A stretch of DNA of 7,326 nt, taken from contig DATLBY010000055.1 in the NCBI GenBank assembly GCA_035526665.1, positions 1 to 7,326 of the forward strand. Direction: 5' to 3'. Made by a program: the position numbers and the translations under genes. Of the stretch, positions 1 to 5,871 are shown one piece after another. Position 1 is the stretch's first letter. Each line of letters opens with the position of its first letter. Below the pieces are notes generated by a model. That model did no database searches, was not told the DNA's origin, and was given only the letters and a program-made list of their open reading frames with translations. The DNA comes from DATLBY01 sp035526665. Its GTDB lineage: Bacteria > Acidobacteriota > Terriglobia > Bryobacterales > Bryobacteraceae.

Positions 1-1856
1 GATCCCGAGCAAGCGTTAAAAGGACAGACTCGACAGGTAGCCGATGCAGGGCTAGGAGCTTGGACGGGCGAGTTGAAGTCGTTCACCGGACATCCGAGTG
101 CTCCCGCGTTCGTCGAGCAGTCTACCTTGTTGGTCTGGTTGTTTACAACCGTTACGATATCACTAAATGCGCACCGGCCATCGGCAGCGGTACAAGTTGC
201 CGAAGCCGGCGTGTACTTCGGATAAAAGTACACGCAGTTGGGAGTACTGCCTGTCGGGGCATTCAGAGTGATATTGGTGGCGATGGGCCCTATTACGTTA
301 TCGTTCAAGGTGATATTCTTGACCTGGACACCGCCTGCGGAGACAGGTACGGTACTGCATAATTTAATCTCGGTTTGCACCTGGAGATTGAGGGCGGTTG
401 CGGAAGTGTTTTGCACAATATTCACTGCGCAACCCTTACCGAGTGTTAGGTTTGAGCTCACTGAGATGTTACACGCTTGACCGGTAGCATCGTAAGGACT
501 CCACGCCTTTGCGCTGCCGCTTGTGACTGTTTGGGATCCCCCTGAAATTGGAGCGGCGCTGGCGAATACTCTATTTGGATTTGTCCCGGCCGGGTTATTG
601 GTGTCGCTGGCCGGCAGGGGCGCCGCCATATCGAAACTGCCACTGTACGGCTGGCCACCGGCCTCGCCGCCGGTTAATCCACCGGTCGCCGGAATGTTAA
701 TTGTACAAGAGTTATCTGCATCTGGGGTGCAGGCAGCCGCAGCTGCAGGATCTGATCCCGCACTCAGTTTCGTATTAAATGCGCCGGTCGGGAAGGTGTC
801 TTTGACCTTTGGATCGTAAACGACGCCGTCAGGCGAGAATACTTTCCCGGTAAATGTGTAGTGCGCAAAGTTATGGCCGTCGGCGGCCGTCTGAACGGCA
901 CCAGTCGCGCACGCCTTAGTAACATCGACAGTGCAAAGTGAGAACGGTACCGGCACTGTGAAGTCACTCAGCGTGGAGGTCGCACTCGCCGACGAGCGGG
1001 TTTCGGCGAAGAACTTGTTAAAGCAAGGAGAGCCGCCCAGAGCATTCGTGAGGTCGATACCGCCCTCCATGAACAGACCGGTCAGTTTTGGACTGTCACT
1101 CGACTTCTCAACAATTGTCCAGGTTGACCCGACAGCTCCGCTATTAGTAATGGCGCAAATGCCGGGAAGGTTGCCCGAGGCAGGATTACAGAGGTTAACG
1201 TTGACGCCGCCAATCGGCTGAATCGTCCCAGTTTCTGCGCTCCCCACCCACTTGAATAATTCGATTTCCGGCACACTTCCGCCGTTGACAAAGTGGGCTA
1301 CAATCAGTAGGTCACCCTCCATGTGGATCCCGTTGAATCCGCCGGTGTTGCCCCCTTTGGCGACGTTATTAATGCCAACGTTGGGGTCCTGAACAAACCA
1401 GAAACCCATTTGCGCATCGCCGGAGTTCGAAAAGCGATCCGCGCCGAAGAAGATCCCGGTGTGTCCGTTCCCCAGCTTGTAAGCCGCTGCATAAGCGTGT
1501 TGGATATCGTCCTTGTCCTGCACCGTGGTGGTGCTGTTCTGCTTCCACGCCCACCCCGAGAATGGGAGGGGATCTTTTGTGCCACCGCCGCTCAGGATAT
1601 TGTCGCCTTTATCCACAATATCCGTGGTGAATGCGATCGCCAGCGCTCCCGCAGTGTTAGTGTTGTTCAGTTTATCTGCATAAACCTGATTCCAGTCGTG
1701 AGTGGCTCCAACTGAGGCATTTCCATCAAGCTCGAACTTAGCCCCATTGTCAATGCCATCGCCCACGATGGCTACAACGGTGGTCACCGTGAGTGCCGCC
1801 AGACACAGAGTCGAACCGGTTTTCAATATCGTCTTTGCAAAACTTCGACTACGCAT
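1..1856 (-). CDS. Large secreted protein of unknown function, 3' end missing
   Basis: The frame is open from ATG at 1856 to the left edge (618 codons, no stop), so only the N-terminal part is present. The start is supported by AAAGGAGA four bases upstream (1861-1868). Residues 1-31 look like a Sec signal peptide: basic MRSRSFAKTILK, then a hydrophobic stretch around LCLAALTVTTVVAIV. The mature part is rich in Gly, Asn, Thr and Ser. Its best landmark is residues 114-156, with DKDDI, AYAAAY, GADRFSNSGDAQMGFWF and then VQ, followed at 181-205 by GDLLIVAHFVNGG and ELFKWVG. I recognise this block from uncharacterised secreted bacterial proteins. The second half is beta-rich in appearance with spaced cysteines (for example CTPDADNSC, CTAADGRC, CRVCPFNAC), suggesting disulfides or repeated Ig-like domains. 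No catalytic motif is visible. A role as an envelope or extracellular structural or adhesive protein is a guess. Confidence 0.85.
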   Translation of the reverse strand, partial: MRSRSFAKTILKTGSTLCLAALTVTTVVAIVGDGIDNGAKFELDGNASVGATHDWNQVYADKLNNTNTAGALAIAFTTDIVDKGDNILSGGGTKDPLPFSGWAWKQNSTTTVQDKDDIQHAYAAAYKLGNGHTGIFFGADRFSNSGDAQMGFWFVQDPNVGINNVAKGGNTGGFNGIHMEGDLLIVAHFVNGGSVPEIELFKWVGSAETGTIQPIGGVNVNLCNPASGNLPGICAITNSGAVGSTWTIVEKSSDSPKLTGLFMEGGIDLTNALGGSPCFNKFFAETRSSASATSTLSDFTVPVPFSLCTVDVTKACATGAVQTAADGHNFAHYTFTGKVFSPDGVVYDPKVKDTFPTGAFNTKLSAGSDPAAAAACTPDADNSCTINIPATGGLTGGEAGGQPYSGSFDMAAPLPASDTNNPAGTNPNRVFASAAPISGGSQTVTSGSAKAWSPYDATGQACNISVSSNLTLGKGCAVNIVQNTSATALNLQVQTEIKLCSTVPVSAGGVQVKNITLNDNVIGPIATNITLNAPTGSTPNCVYFYPKYTPASATCTAADGRCAFSDIVTVVNNQTNKVDCSTNAGALGCPVNDFNSPVQAPSPASATCRVCPFNACSG

Positions 1857-1962
1857 ATTTTCTCCTTTGGTCAAATGTGAACAAAATTCCTGATCGCACC
1901 GTACACGTGCTGACATGCGGAGCAATCAAGCATGACGACGGGCGGGAATCCCCGACCTGTCC

Positions 1963-1990
1963 GGCCATGGAGTACTAGTACACCTAGGCC
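1963..1990. repeat. 28-bp imperfect palindrome, possible operator
   Basis: The sequence is symmetric about 1976.5. The core GTACTAGTAC (1972-1981) is a perfect palindrome, and GGCC at 1963-1966 mirrors GGCC at 1987-1990; in all, 11 of 14 base pairs match. It lies 107-134 bases upstream of the secreted-protein start (minus strand) and about 40-70 bases upstream of the structured segment at 2031 (plus strand), between two divergent units. A dimeric regulator site is plausible; no regulator is identified. Confidence 0.4.
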
Positions 1991-2030
1991 CCGCCTAAGG
2001 TTTGTGCACTATTCCGTGGCTGGAAAAAAA

Positions 2031-2115
2031 TGGTAGTCTGTAGGAGCACACCAGTGCCTGCGGGCTACCAAGCTCGCCGATGAGCCGGTTCTGTTCCCTC
2101 AGAACCGGCTCTTTT
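2031..2115 (+). ncRNA. Candidate small RNA ending in an intrinsic terminator
   Basis: The segment folds by eye into a long 5' hairpin. TGGTAG (2031-2036) pairs with CTACCA (2065-2070). After a TC/GG internal loop, TGTAG (2039-2043) pairs with CTGCG (2058-2062) using G-U pairs. After a GA bulge, GCAC (2046-2049) pairs with GTGC (2054-2057) around an ACCA loop. A short linker follows, then an 11-bp terminator hairpin. In the linker, GCTC (2072-2075) could pair with GAGC (2082-2085) at the base of the terminator, a weak alternative fold. The gene to the left points away and the next plus-strand gene starts 577 bases after the T-run, so the terminator ends no known coding transcript. I do not recognise a known RNA family, and no strong promoter was identified upstream. 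The 5' end is a guess. Confidence 0.4.
2082..2115 (+). terminator. Strong rho-independent terminator
   Basis: GAGCCGGTTCT (2082-2092) and AGAACCGGCTC (2101-2111) form a perfect 11-bp stem with an 8-base loop, followed by TTTT (2112-2115). The T-run lies on the plus-strand side only, so it terminates plus-strand transcription. Confidence 0.85.
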
Positions 2116-2591
2116 GCTTATCGGACTTGCCGAAACACCAATGTCATCGTTTGAAGTTCTCCTCGTGCCTAATCGTCACTTGAAGAGCCGCGTGAGGCAG
2201 CGACTCCCAATGCAGCTACTCTATAGGCTGCCAAAACCTGTTCCAGACCAATCTGAAACGCTAGTTGTTGCTTAGGCGAATGCATAATATCACCAAGGTC
2301 TACACCCTTACAATAGTTTTTTCGGGGTCACCGTGATAGCTTTTTCCGATAAATTTGCACCCATTTAGGCCTGGTCTTGCTGTGAAGTTTACTTGCAACG
2401 GTGACCGCGTCTGGGGATGTGCTTTCGGGGTGGCACGGGATCGACCTCGGATACAGCTTGATCTTCTCGTTGCCATGGCTTTCACTCCCCTCCAGGCGCG
2501 GAACGCACTGCCCGAAGCCTGCTGGCTACCAGCACTCGATGCCAATCACTTAGTCGAAGTCTAAGTAAAACACCTTAGCCGGTCTAGGGCA
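2116..2591. other. Gene-poor intergenic stretch
   Basis: About 480 bases without a convincing gene. A 44-codon plus-strand frame (ATG 2141, stop 2273-2275) has no ribosome binding site. A 69-codon plus-strand frame begins with TTG at 2355 just after an in-frame stop (2337) and ends at 2564; it also lacks a ribosome binding site, and I recognise no family in it. An 81-codon minus-strand frame (2300-2545) covers much the same bases. The stretch may be decayed coding sequence or a long regulatory region. A 9-bp inverted repeat, GGTCACCGT (2326-2334) with ACGGTGACC (2398-2406), is close to chance expectation. Confidence 0.5.
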
Positions 2592-2607
2592 ACCTATCTT
2601 TCGGGTG
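2592..2607 (+). promoter_or_regulatory. 16-base shared element upstream of the DsbA-like gene
   Basis: ACCTATCTTTCGGGTG is identical to the minus-strand sequence at 5833-5848 upstream of the histidine kinase gene. It has the same orientation relative to the downstream gene and ends 85 bases before the ATG at 2693. Its centre is about 70 bases upstream of the start site predicted from the -10 at 2658, a usual activator distance. The ends form a loose inverted repeat (ACCT and GGGT). Binding by the response regulator encoded at 3730-4374 is inference. Confidence 0.55.
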
Positions 2608-2634
2608 GTAACTCAGGTTTCAGGCAAAAAATGG

Positions 2635-2663
2635 TTCGGTCCGTCGAGAATCGCGTGTACAAT
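2635..2663 (+). promoter_or_regulatory. Putative promoter of the DsbA-like gene
   Basis: TACAAT at 2658-2663 is a good -10 hexamer (5 of 6 to TATAAT). At 17-base spacing the -35 position holds TTCGGT (2635-2640), a poor match, which would fit an activator-dependent promoter. A transcript would start near 2670 with a leader of about 23 bases. AGGCGGA (2677-2683) could be the ribosome binding site, 9 bases before the ATG. Confidence 0.4.
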
Positions 2664-2692
2664 ACAGGAAAATCACAGGCGGATTGTTGATA

Positions 2693-3721
2693 ATGACTCA
2701 ACTCGAAAAATGGACAACTCCCTTTTCACTTGCTGCCATCCTTACGCTTGCGCCGGCCTTCGCGCAGACGAGTCGGCAACCGCTCGCCCGGGTTGGGACC
2801 CAGGAGATTTACGACGAAGACCTGCTCCCCTCCATCGCAGGCCAGTTGTGGCAGCTCAAGAATCAGGAATACGACCTAAAGAGCAAGGCGCTCCGAAATG
2901 TGATCAATCAGAAGTTGCTCGAAGCTGCCGCCAAGAGCAAAAACCTCTCCCCAGAGGCGTTCCTGGAGGAGACAGTCGACCGGGCCGTCCCTCCGCCTTC
3001 CGCCAGTGAAACCGAGGCGTATTATCTTGCACAAAAAGACCGCTTCAACCGGCCTCTGAGCGAGGTGAAGCCGCAGGTGGAACAGGCGCTGCTGCAGGCC
3101 AAGCGCCAGCAGGCCCGTCAAGATTACGTCGACGCGATGCGCGACAAGGCCGCAGTCTCGATCCTGTTGATGCGTCCCAAGGTCGAGGTGGCCGCAGATC
3201 CCTCGCGCCTCCGCGGCAACCCCGAAGCACCCGTCACCATCGTCGAATTCTCCGATTTTCAGTGCCCCTACTGCCAGGCAACCCAATCCACCGTAAAAGC
3301 CATCCTGGATAAATATAAGGGCAAGGTGCGGCTGGGATATCGCGACTTCCCGCTGCGGCAGATCCACGGGCAGGCGCAACAGGCAGCCGAAGCATCACGC
3401 TGCGCGGGCGACCAGGGCAAATTCTGGGAATACCACGATCTGCTGTACGCGAATCAATCGAAACTCGACCAAGGCGGTCTCACCGAGCAGGCGCGAACCG
3501 CCGGTCTAGACGTGCCGGGATTTTCCGCCTGCCTGGCCAGCGGCAGGTTCAAGGCGCCGGTGGACGGTGATCTGCAAGCGGGCATGATTGCCGGCGTGTC
3601 GGGCACACCCGCCTTTTTCATAAACGGCGTGCTGCTGAGCGGCAATCAGCCGATTTCCGAGTTTGAAAAGGCAATCGATGCGGCAATCGCCGCGCCCGCG
3701 GCTAGGAAAACAGCACCGTAG
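2693..3721 (+). CDS. Exported DsbA-type thiol oxidoreductase with N-terminal SurA-like domain
   Basis: 342 residues from ATG at 2693; in-frame TTG codons at 2684 and 2687 are possible but the AGGCGGA site fits the ATG better. Residues 1-24 are a Sec signal peptide, with cleavage likely after AFA and before QTSR. Residues about 30-95 (ARVGTQEIYDEDL, then KALRNVINQKLLEAAAK) resemble the N-terminal helical domain of SurA/PpiC-type chaperones, followed by a Gln- and Ala-rich helical linker. The thioredoxin-fold domain (about 175-335) has the active site C191-P-Y-C194 within FSDFQCPYC and the cis-proline loop SGTPAFF (P306), with a helical insertion between them, as in the Thioredoxin_4/DsbA family. 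The product should act in the periplasm, making or shuffling disulfides; the chaperone-like domain may hold unfolded clients. The gene converges on the response regulator gene with an 8-base gap. The exact substrate and redox direction cannot be read from sequence. Confidence 0.9.
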   Translation: MTQLEKWTTPFSLAAILTLAPAFAQTSRQPLARVGTQEIYDEDLLPSIAGQLWQLKNQEYDLKSKALRNVINQKLLEAAAKSKNLSPEAFLEETVDRAVPPPSASETEAYYLAQKDRFNRPLSEVKPQVEQALLQAKRQQARQDYVDAMRDKAAVSILLMRPKVEVAADPSRLRGNPEAPVTIVEFSDFQCPYCQATQSTVKAILDKYKGKVRLGYRDFPLRQIHGQAQQAAEASRCAGDQGKFWEYHDLLYANQSKLDQGGLTEQARTAGLDVPGFSACLASGRFKAPVDGDLQAGMIAGVSGTPAFFINGVLLSGNQPISEFEKAIDAAIAAPAARKTAP

Positions 3722-3729
3722 TCCGGCCA

Positions 3730-4374
3730 TTAATTCCGATCCAGCTGATCCCAGTACTGTTCAATCGCGGCCGCGACCAGTTGCGCCCGCGTCCGGACGC
3801 CAATCTTGAGAAATAACTGCTGCAGGAATGACTTGACGGTGTTGTCGGACACTTCCAACCGGTCGGCGATCGCCTTGTTCGACAACCCCTCGCACACCGC
3901 GCGCAGCACCTGACATTCCCGCGGAGTCAGCTGTTTCTTGATGTGTTCGCCGCTTTCCAATTGGGAGAGCACGGCCTTTACGGATACGGCGTCCATTCTG
4001 GAAGTGCCGTCCATGACTCCACGGATGCGCTCAATCAGTTCCGAAGGCGCTTCCGATTTTAGGAAGATTCCAGAGCATCCCCGCTTCAAAAGCCAGGCAG
4101 CCTCGCGCTCGCTCACTCCGGCGGTGACAACCAGGATCTTTCCGCGATAACCCGCCACGCGCGCGCGGCTCAGGAAGGAGCCGCCCTGCTCGGAACCCAA
4201 GTTGATGTCCAACAAAACGATATCAACCGCCTGACGGCTCACCAGTTCCAGCGCCTCAGGCACGCCAGGGCATTCCCCCGCTATTACGAAGCCGGGCTCT
4301 TGCGCCAGAGTTCTTGCCAACACCTCCCGCAGCAGGGCGTGATCGTCCACTAGAGCAATTCGTATCGGGGACAC
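3730..4374 (-). CDS. NarL/FixJ-family response regulator
   Basis: 214 residues starting with GTG at 4374, one base after the kinase stop (TGAGGTG). The frame is open further upstream, but a longer start would run over 200 bases into the kinase gene and add residues unlike a receiver domain; MSPIRIALVDDH is the normal beginning. The receiver domain (about 4-120) has the acidic pair D10-D11, phosphoacceptor D56 in VLLDINLG, T84 and K106. The C-terminal LuxR-type helix-turn-helix (about 147-210) has LTPRECQVL, GLSNKAIADRL and VSDNTVKSFLQQLFLKIGV. It is expected to be phosphorylated by the cognate kinase encoded just upstream and to bind DNA as a dimer. GGAGG in the kinase C-terminal codons is rather far from the GTG, so translational coupling is likely. 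The target genes are unknown; the repeated 16-base element upstream of the kinase and DsbA-like genes is the best local candidate site. Confidence 0.93.
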   Translation of the reverse strand: MSPIRIALVDDHALLREVLARTLAQEPGFVIAGECPGVPEALELVSRQAVDIVLLDINLGSEQGGSFLSRARVAGYRGKILVVTAGVSEREAAWLLKRGCSGIFLKSEAPSELIERIRGVMDGTSRMDAVSVKAVLSQLESGEHIKKQLTPRECQVLRAVCEGLSNKAIADRLEVSDNTVKSFLQQLFLKIGVRTRAQLVAAAIEQYWDQLDRN

Positions 4375-4375
4375 C

Positions 4376-5782
4376 TCAGGCAGTCGCGGCCTCCGTTTGC
4401 ACCATGGCCGGCAATTCGGTGACAAAAGACCCCTCGAAACTTCGCTTGGCATATTGCAGTTCGCCGCCATAAGTGCGAACCAGGGCGCGAGAGACATACA
4501 GGCCCAGGCCGGTCGATGCCGCGCCGTGTTGAAACGGCTGAAACAATGTCTCCGGGGACGAGACCCCCGGGCCGTTATCCGAAACACACACCATCACGGA
4601 ACTGCCGAGTTGGTAAGCCGACACCGTAATGCGTGCTTTTCGGACTCCCTGCACTGCCCGGCGGCTATTCTGCGCGAGATTGAGAAGAATTTGGAGCAGG
4701 CCCGAATGGTCCGCCCGTACATGCGGCAGCCGTTCGGCAACTTCCCATCGGAGCTCCACATCTGAATCGGCCAACCCGGAAGCCAAAATGACGTTCAACT
4801 CTTTGAGCAGCGCGTTGAGATCCACCCCGGTCAGGGCCTGCTCCGCGCTGGCCATCATCTCAGAGGAGGACAGCTTGCGCATCGCCTCGATTAGCCGCCC
4901 GAGCGCGTGGAAGTCTTCACTTTCCCCCACGCCGCAGGATTTCCCGATATTGTCGTGCATCGCTTCGGCCGCCGCAGCCAGGTTGCGAATCTCATGCGAT
5001 ACGGCCCCCGCGATGATCCGGGAGTTCATCAGCAGCTGCCGCAGCCCCACCTCTTCGCGGTCCCGAAGCTGCTCGGAAATATCCGCGACTACCAGGGCGA
5101 GCTTGGTGCCGGCGGCTGTTTTGTAGTTGGACAGCCACATGTGCGCGTAGAACATCTCGCCGTTGTTCCGTCGGCCGCTGCTCTCCACCATGGTGCGCAC
5201 CAGCGATACCGTGCGTTTCGAGTTGAGTAGCTCGCCCAGCATCGGAAAATAGTCCGCGATTTTCCGGCCGGCGAGGGATTCCGAGTCCAGACCCAGCAGG
5301 CTTTTCGCGGCTTCATTGGCTAAATCGATGCTGCCATCCGGGTCCACCGTAATAATGGCCGCGGGACTGCTCTCAATCAGTACTCGTGCATCCTCCTCGG
5401 CTTCCCGGCGCAACTCGCTCTGCTCGGCAAGGTTTCGCAGGCTATCGGCTTCCACTTTTCGGCGCCGCACCATTTCAGATACAAACAGTCCGGCTCCCAC
5501 AAACGCAACCAGCCCCAGCGAGAAGCGCGAAACTGAATCTTCATCCCAGGCCGTGGGTCCGACGTTTTCCCGCAAGGCGGCTGCCGTAACGGCAGCCACG
5601 AGTACAGCCCAGCGCGGGAGAAACGCGGCCGAGATCAACAGCGGAACAATGTAAAGGATTCCTAGGGATGCAAACGAAATCACCCGTCCGGCAGCGGCGA
5701 TCCCCGCGGCGAGCAAGGCGCAGCCCAGCAGCACTTTAATGCGGTGGGCGGGCGCACCCTCCTCGAATGTTCTGGGATGCAT
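4376..5782 (-). CDS. Membrane PAS-domain sensor histidine kinase
   Basis: 468 residues. The N-terminal part has four likely membrane helices (about 16-35, 37-54, 57-70 and 86-103), with almost no external loop, so it probably senses within or near the membrane. A short coiled linker (105-135) leads to a PAS domain (about 131-238, SSPAAIITVDPDGSIDLANEAA). The dimerisation domain carries phosphoacceptor H263 in AVSHEIRNLAA. The ATPase domain has the N box around N368-N372 (ILLNLAQNS), DNGPG at 402-406, FQPF at 414-417 and the G2 box TGLGLYVSR from 424. All key residues are present. The layout and partner resemble FixL/FixJ systems, but no haem-binding signature was identified in the PAS domain. 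The start is the only ATG that keeps the membrane helices; there is no good ribosome binding site. A -10-like TATACT at 5804-5799 would give a very short leader. Confidence 0.93.
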   Translation of the reverse strand: MHPRTFEEGAPAHRIKVLLGCALLAAGIAAAGRVISFASLGILYIVPLLISAAFLPRWAVLVAAVTAAALRENVGPTAWDEDSVSRFSLGLVAFVGAGLFVSEMVRRRKVEADSLRNLAEQSELRREAEEDARVLIESSPAAIITVDPDGSIDLANEAAKSLLGLDSESLAGRKIADYFPMLGELLNSKRTVSLVRTMVESSGRRNNGEMFYAHMWLSNYKTAAGTKLALVVADISEQLRDREEVGLRQLLMNSRIIAGAVSHEIRNLAAAAEAMHDNIGKSCGVGESEDFHALGRLIEAMRKLSSSEMMASAEQALTGVDLNALLKELNVILASGLADSDVELRWEVAERLPHVRADHSGLLQILLNLAQNSRRAVQGVRKARITVSAYQLGSSVMVCVSDNGPGVSSPETLFQPFQHGAASTGLGLYVSRALVRTYGGELQYAKRSFEGSFVTELPAMVQTEAATA

Positions 5783-5798
5783 GGGGGCTTATCCACTG

Positions 5799-5804
5799 AG
5801 TATA
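5799..5804 (-). promoter_or_regulatory. Putative -10 of the kinase-regulator operon
   Basis: Read on the minus strand this is TATACT (5 of 6 to consensus), 17 bases before the kinase ATG. No convincing -35 lies upstream at normal spacing. An inverted repeat, TAAGG-N7-CCTTA (5803-5819), overlaps its upstream edge and could be an operator or part of a weak hairpin. Confidence 0.35.
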
Positions 5805-5832
5805 AGGGAAAAAGCCTTAATTTGATGGCTAT

Positions 5833-5848
5833 CACCCGAAAGATAGGT
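5833..5848 (-). promoter_or_regulatory. 16-base shared element upstream of the kinase gene
   Basis: On the minus strand this reads ACCTATCTTTCGGGTG, identical over 16 bases to 2592-2607. It ends 50 bases before the kinase ATG, and its centre is about 48 bases upstream of the start site predicted from TATACT. The corresponding offset at the DsbA-like gene is about 70, a difference near two DNA helical turns. Here the element is extended to TACCTAT, which resembles a NarL-type heptamer. It also lies 24 bases past the dehydrogenase stop, so it sits in a true intergenic gap. Confidence 0.55.
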
Positions 5849-5871
5849 ACTATGACGACCTGGCTCGCGGG

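Noticed and set aside
60..1715. Several plus-strand open frames of 80-130 codons
   Set aside because: They are opposite the 618-codon secreted-protein frame, which has a signal peptide, a good ribosome binding site and coherent composition.
2326..2406. 9-bp inverted repeat GGTCACCGT / ACGGTGACC
   Set aside because: The arms are 63 bases apart, and about half a match of this length is expected by chance in a stretch of roughly 500 bases.
3689..3702. GC palindrome GCCGCGCCCGCGGC near the end of the DsbA-like gene
   Set aside because: It encodes the Ala-rich C-terminus, has only a two-base loop and no T-run, so it is unlikely to be a terminator.
4375..4587. Upstream extension of the response regulator frame to 285 residues
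   Set aside because: The added residues are Arg- and Cys-rich, do not resemble a receiver domain, and overlap the kinase gene; the GTG at 4374 gives the standard domain start.
4629..5126. 165-codon open frame on the plus strand
   Set aside because: It is antisense to the histidine kinase, is Ser/Arg-rich as expected of a shadow frame in GC-rich DNA, and shows no motif.
5808..5830. Possible minus-strand terminator AGCC-N10-GGCT followed by a T-run
   Set aside because: The stem is only 4 bp and overlaps the presumed kinase promoter; too weak to call.
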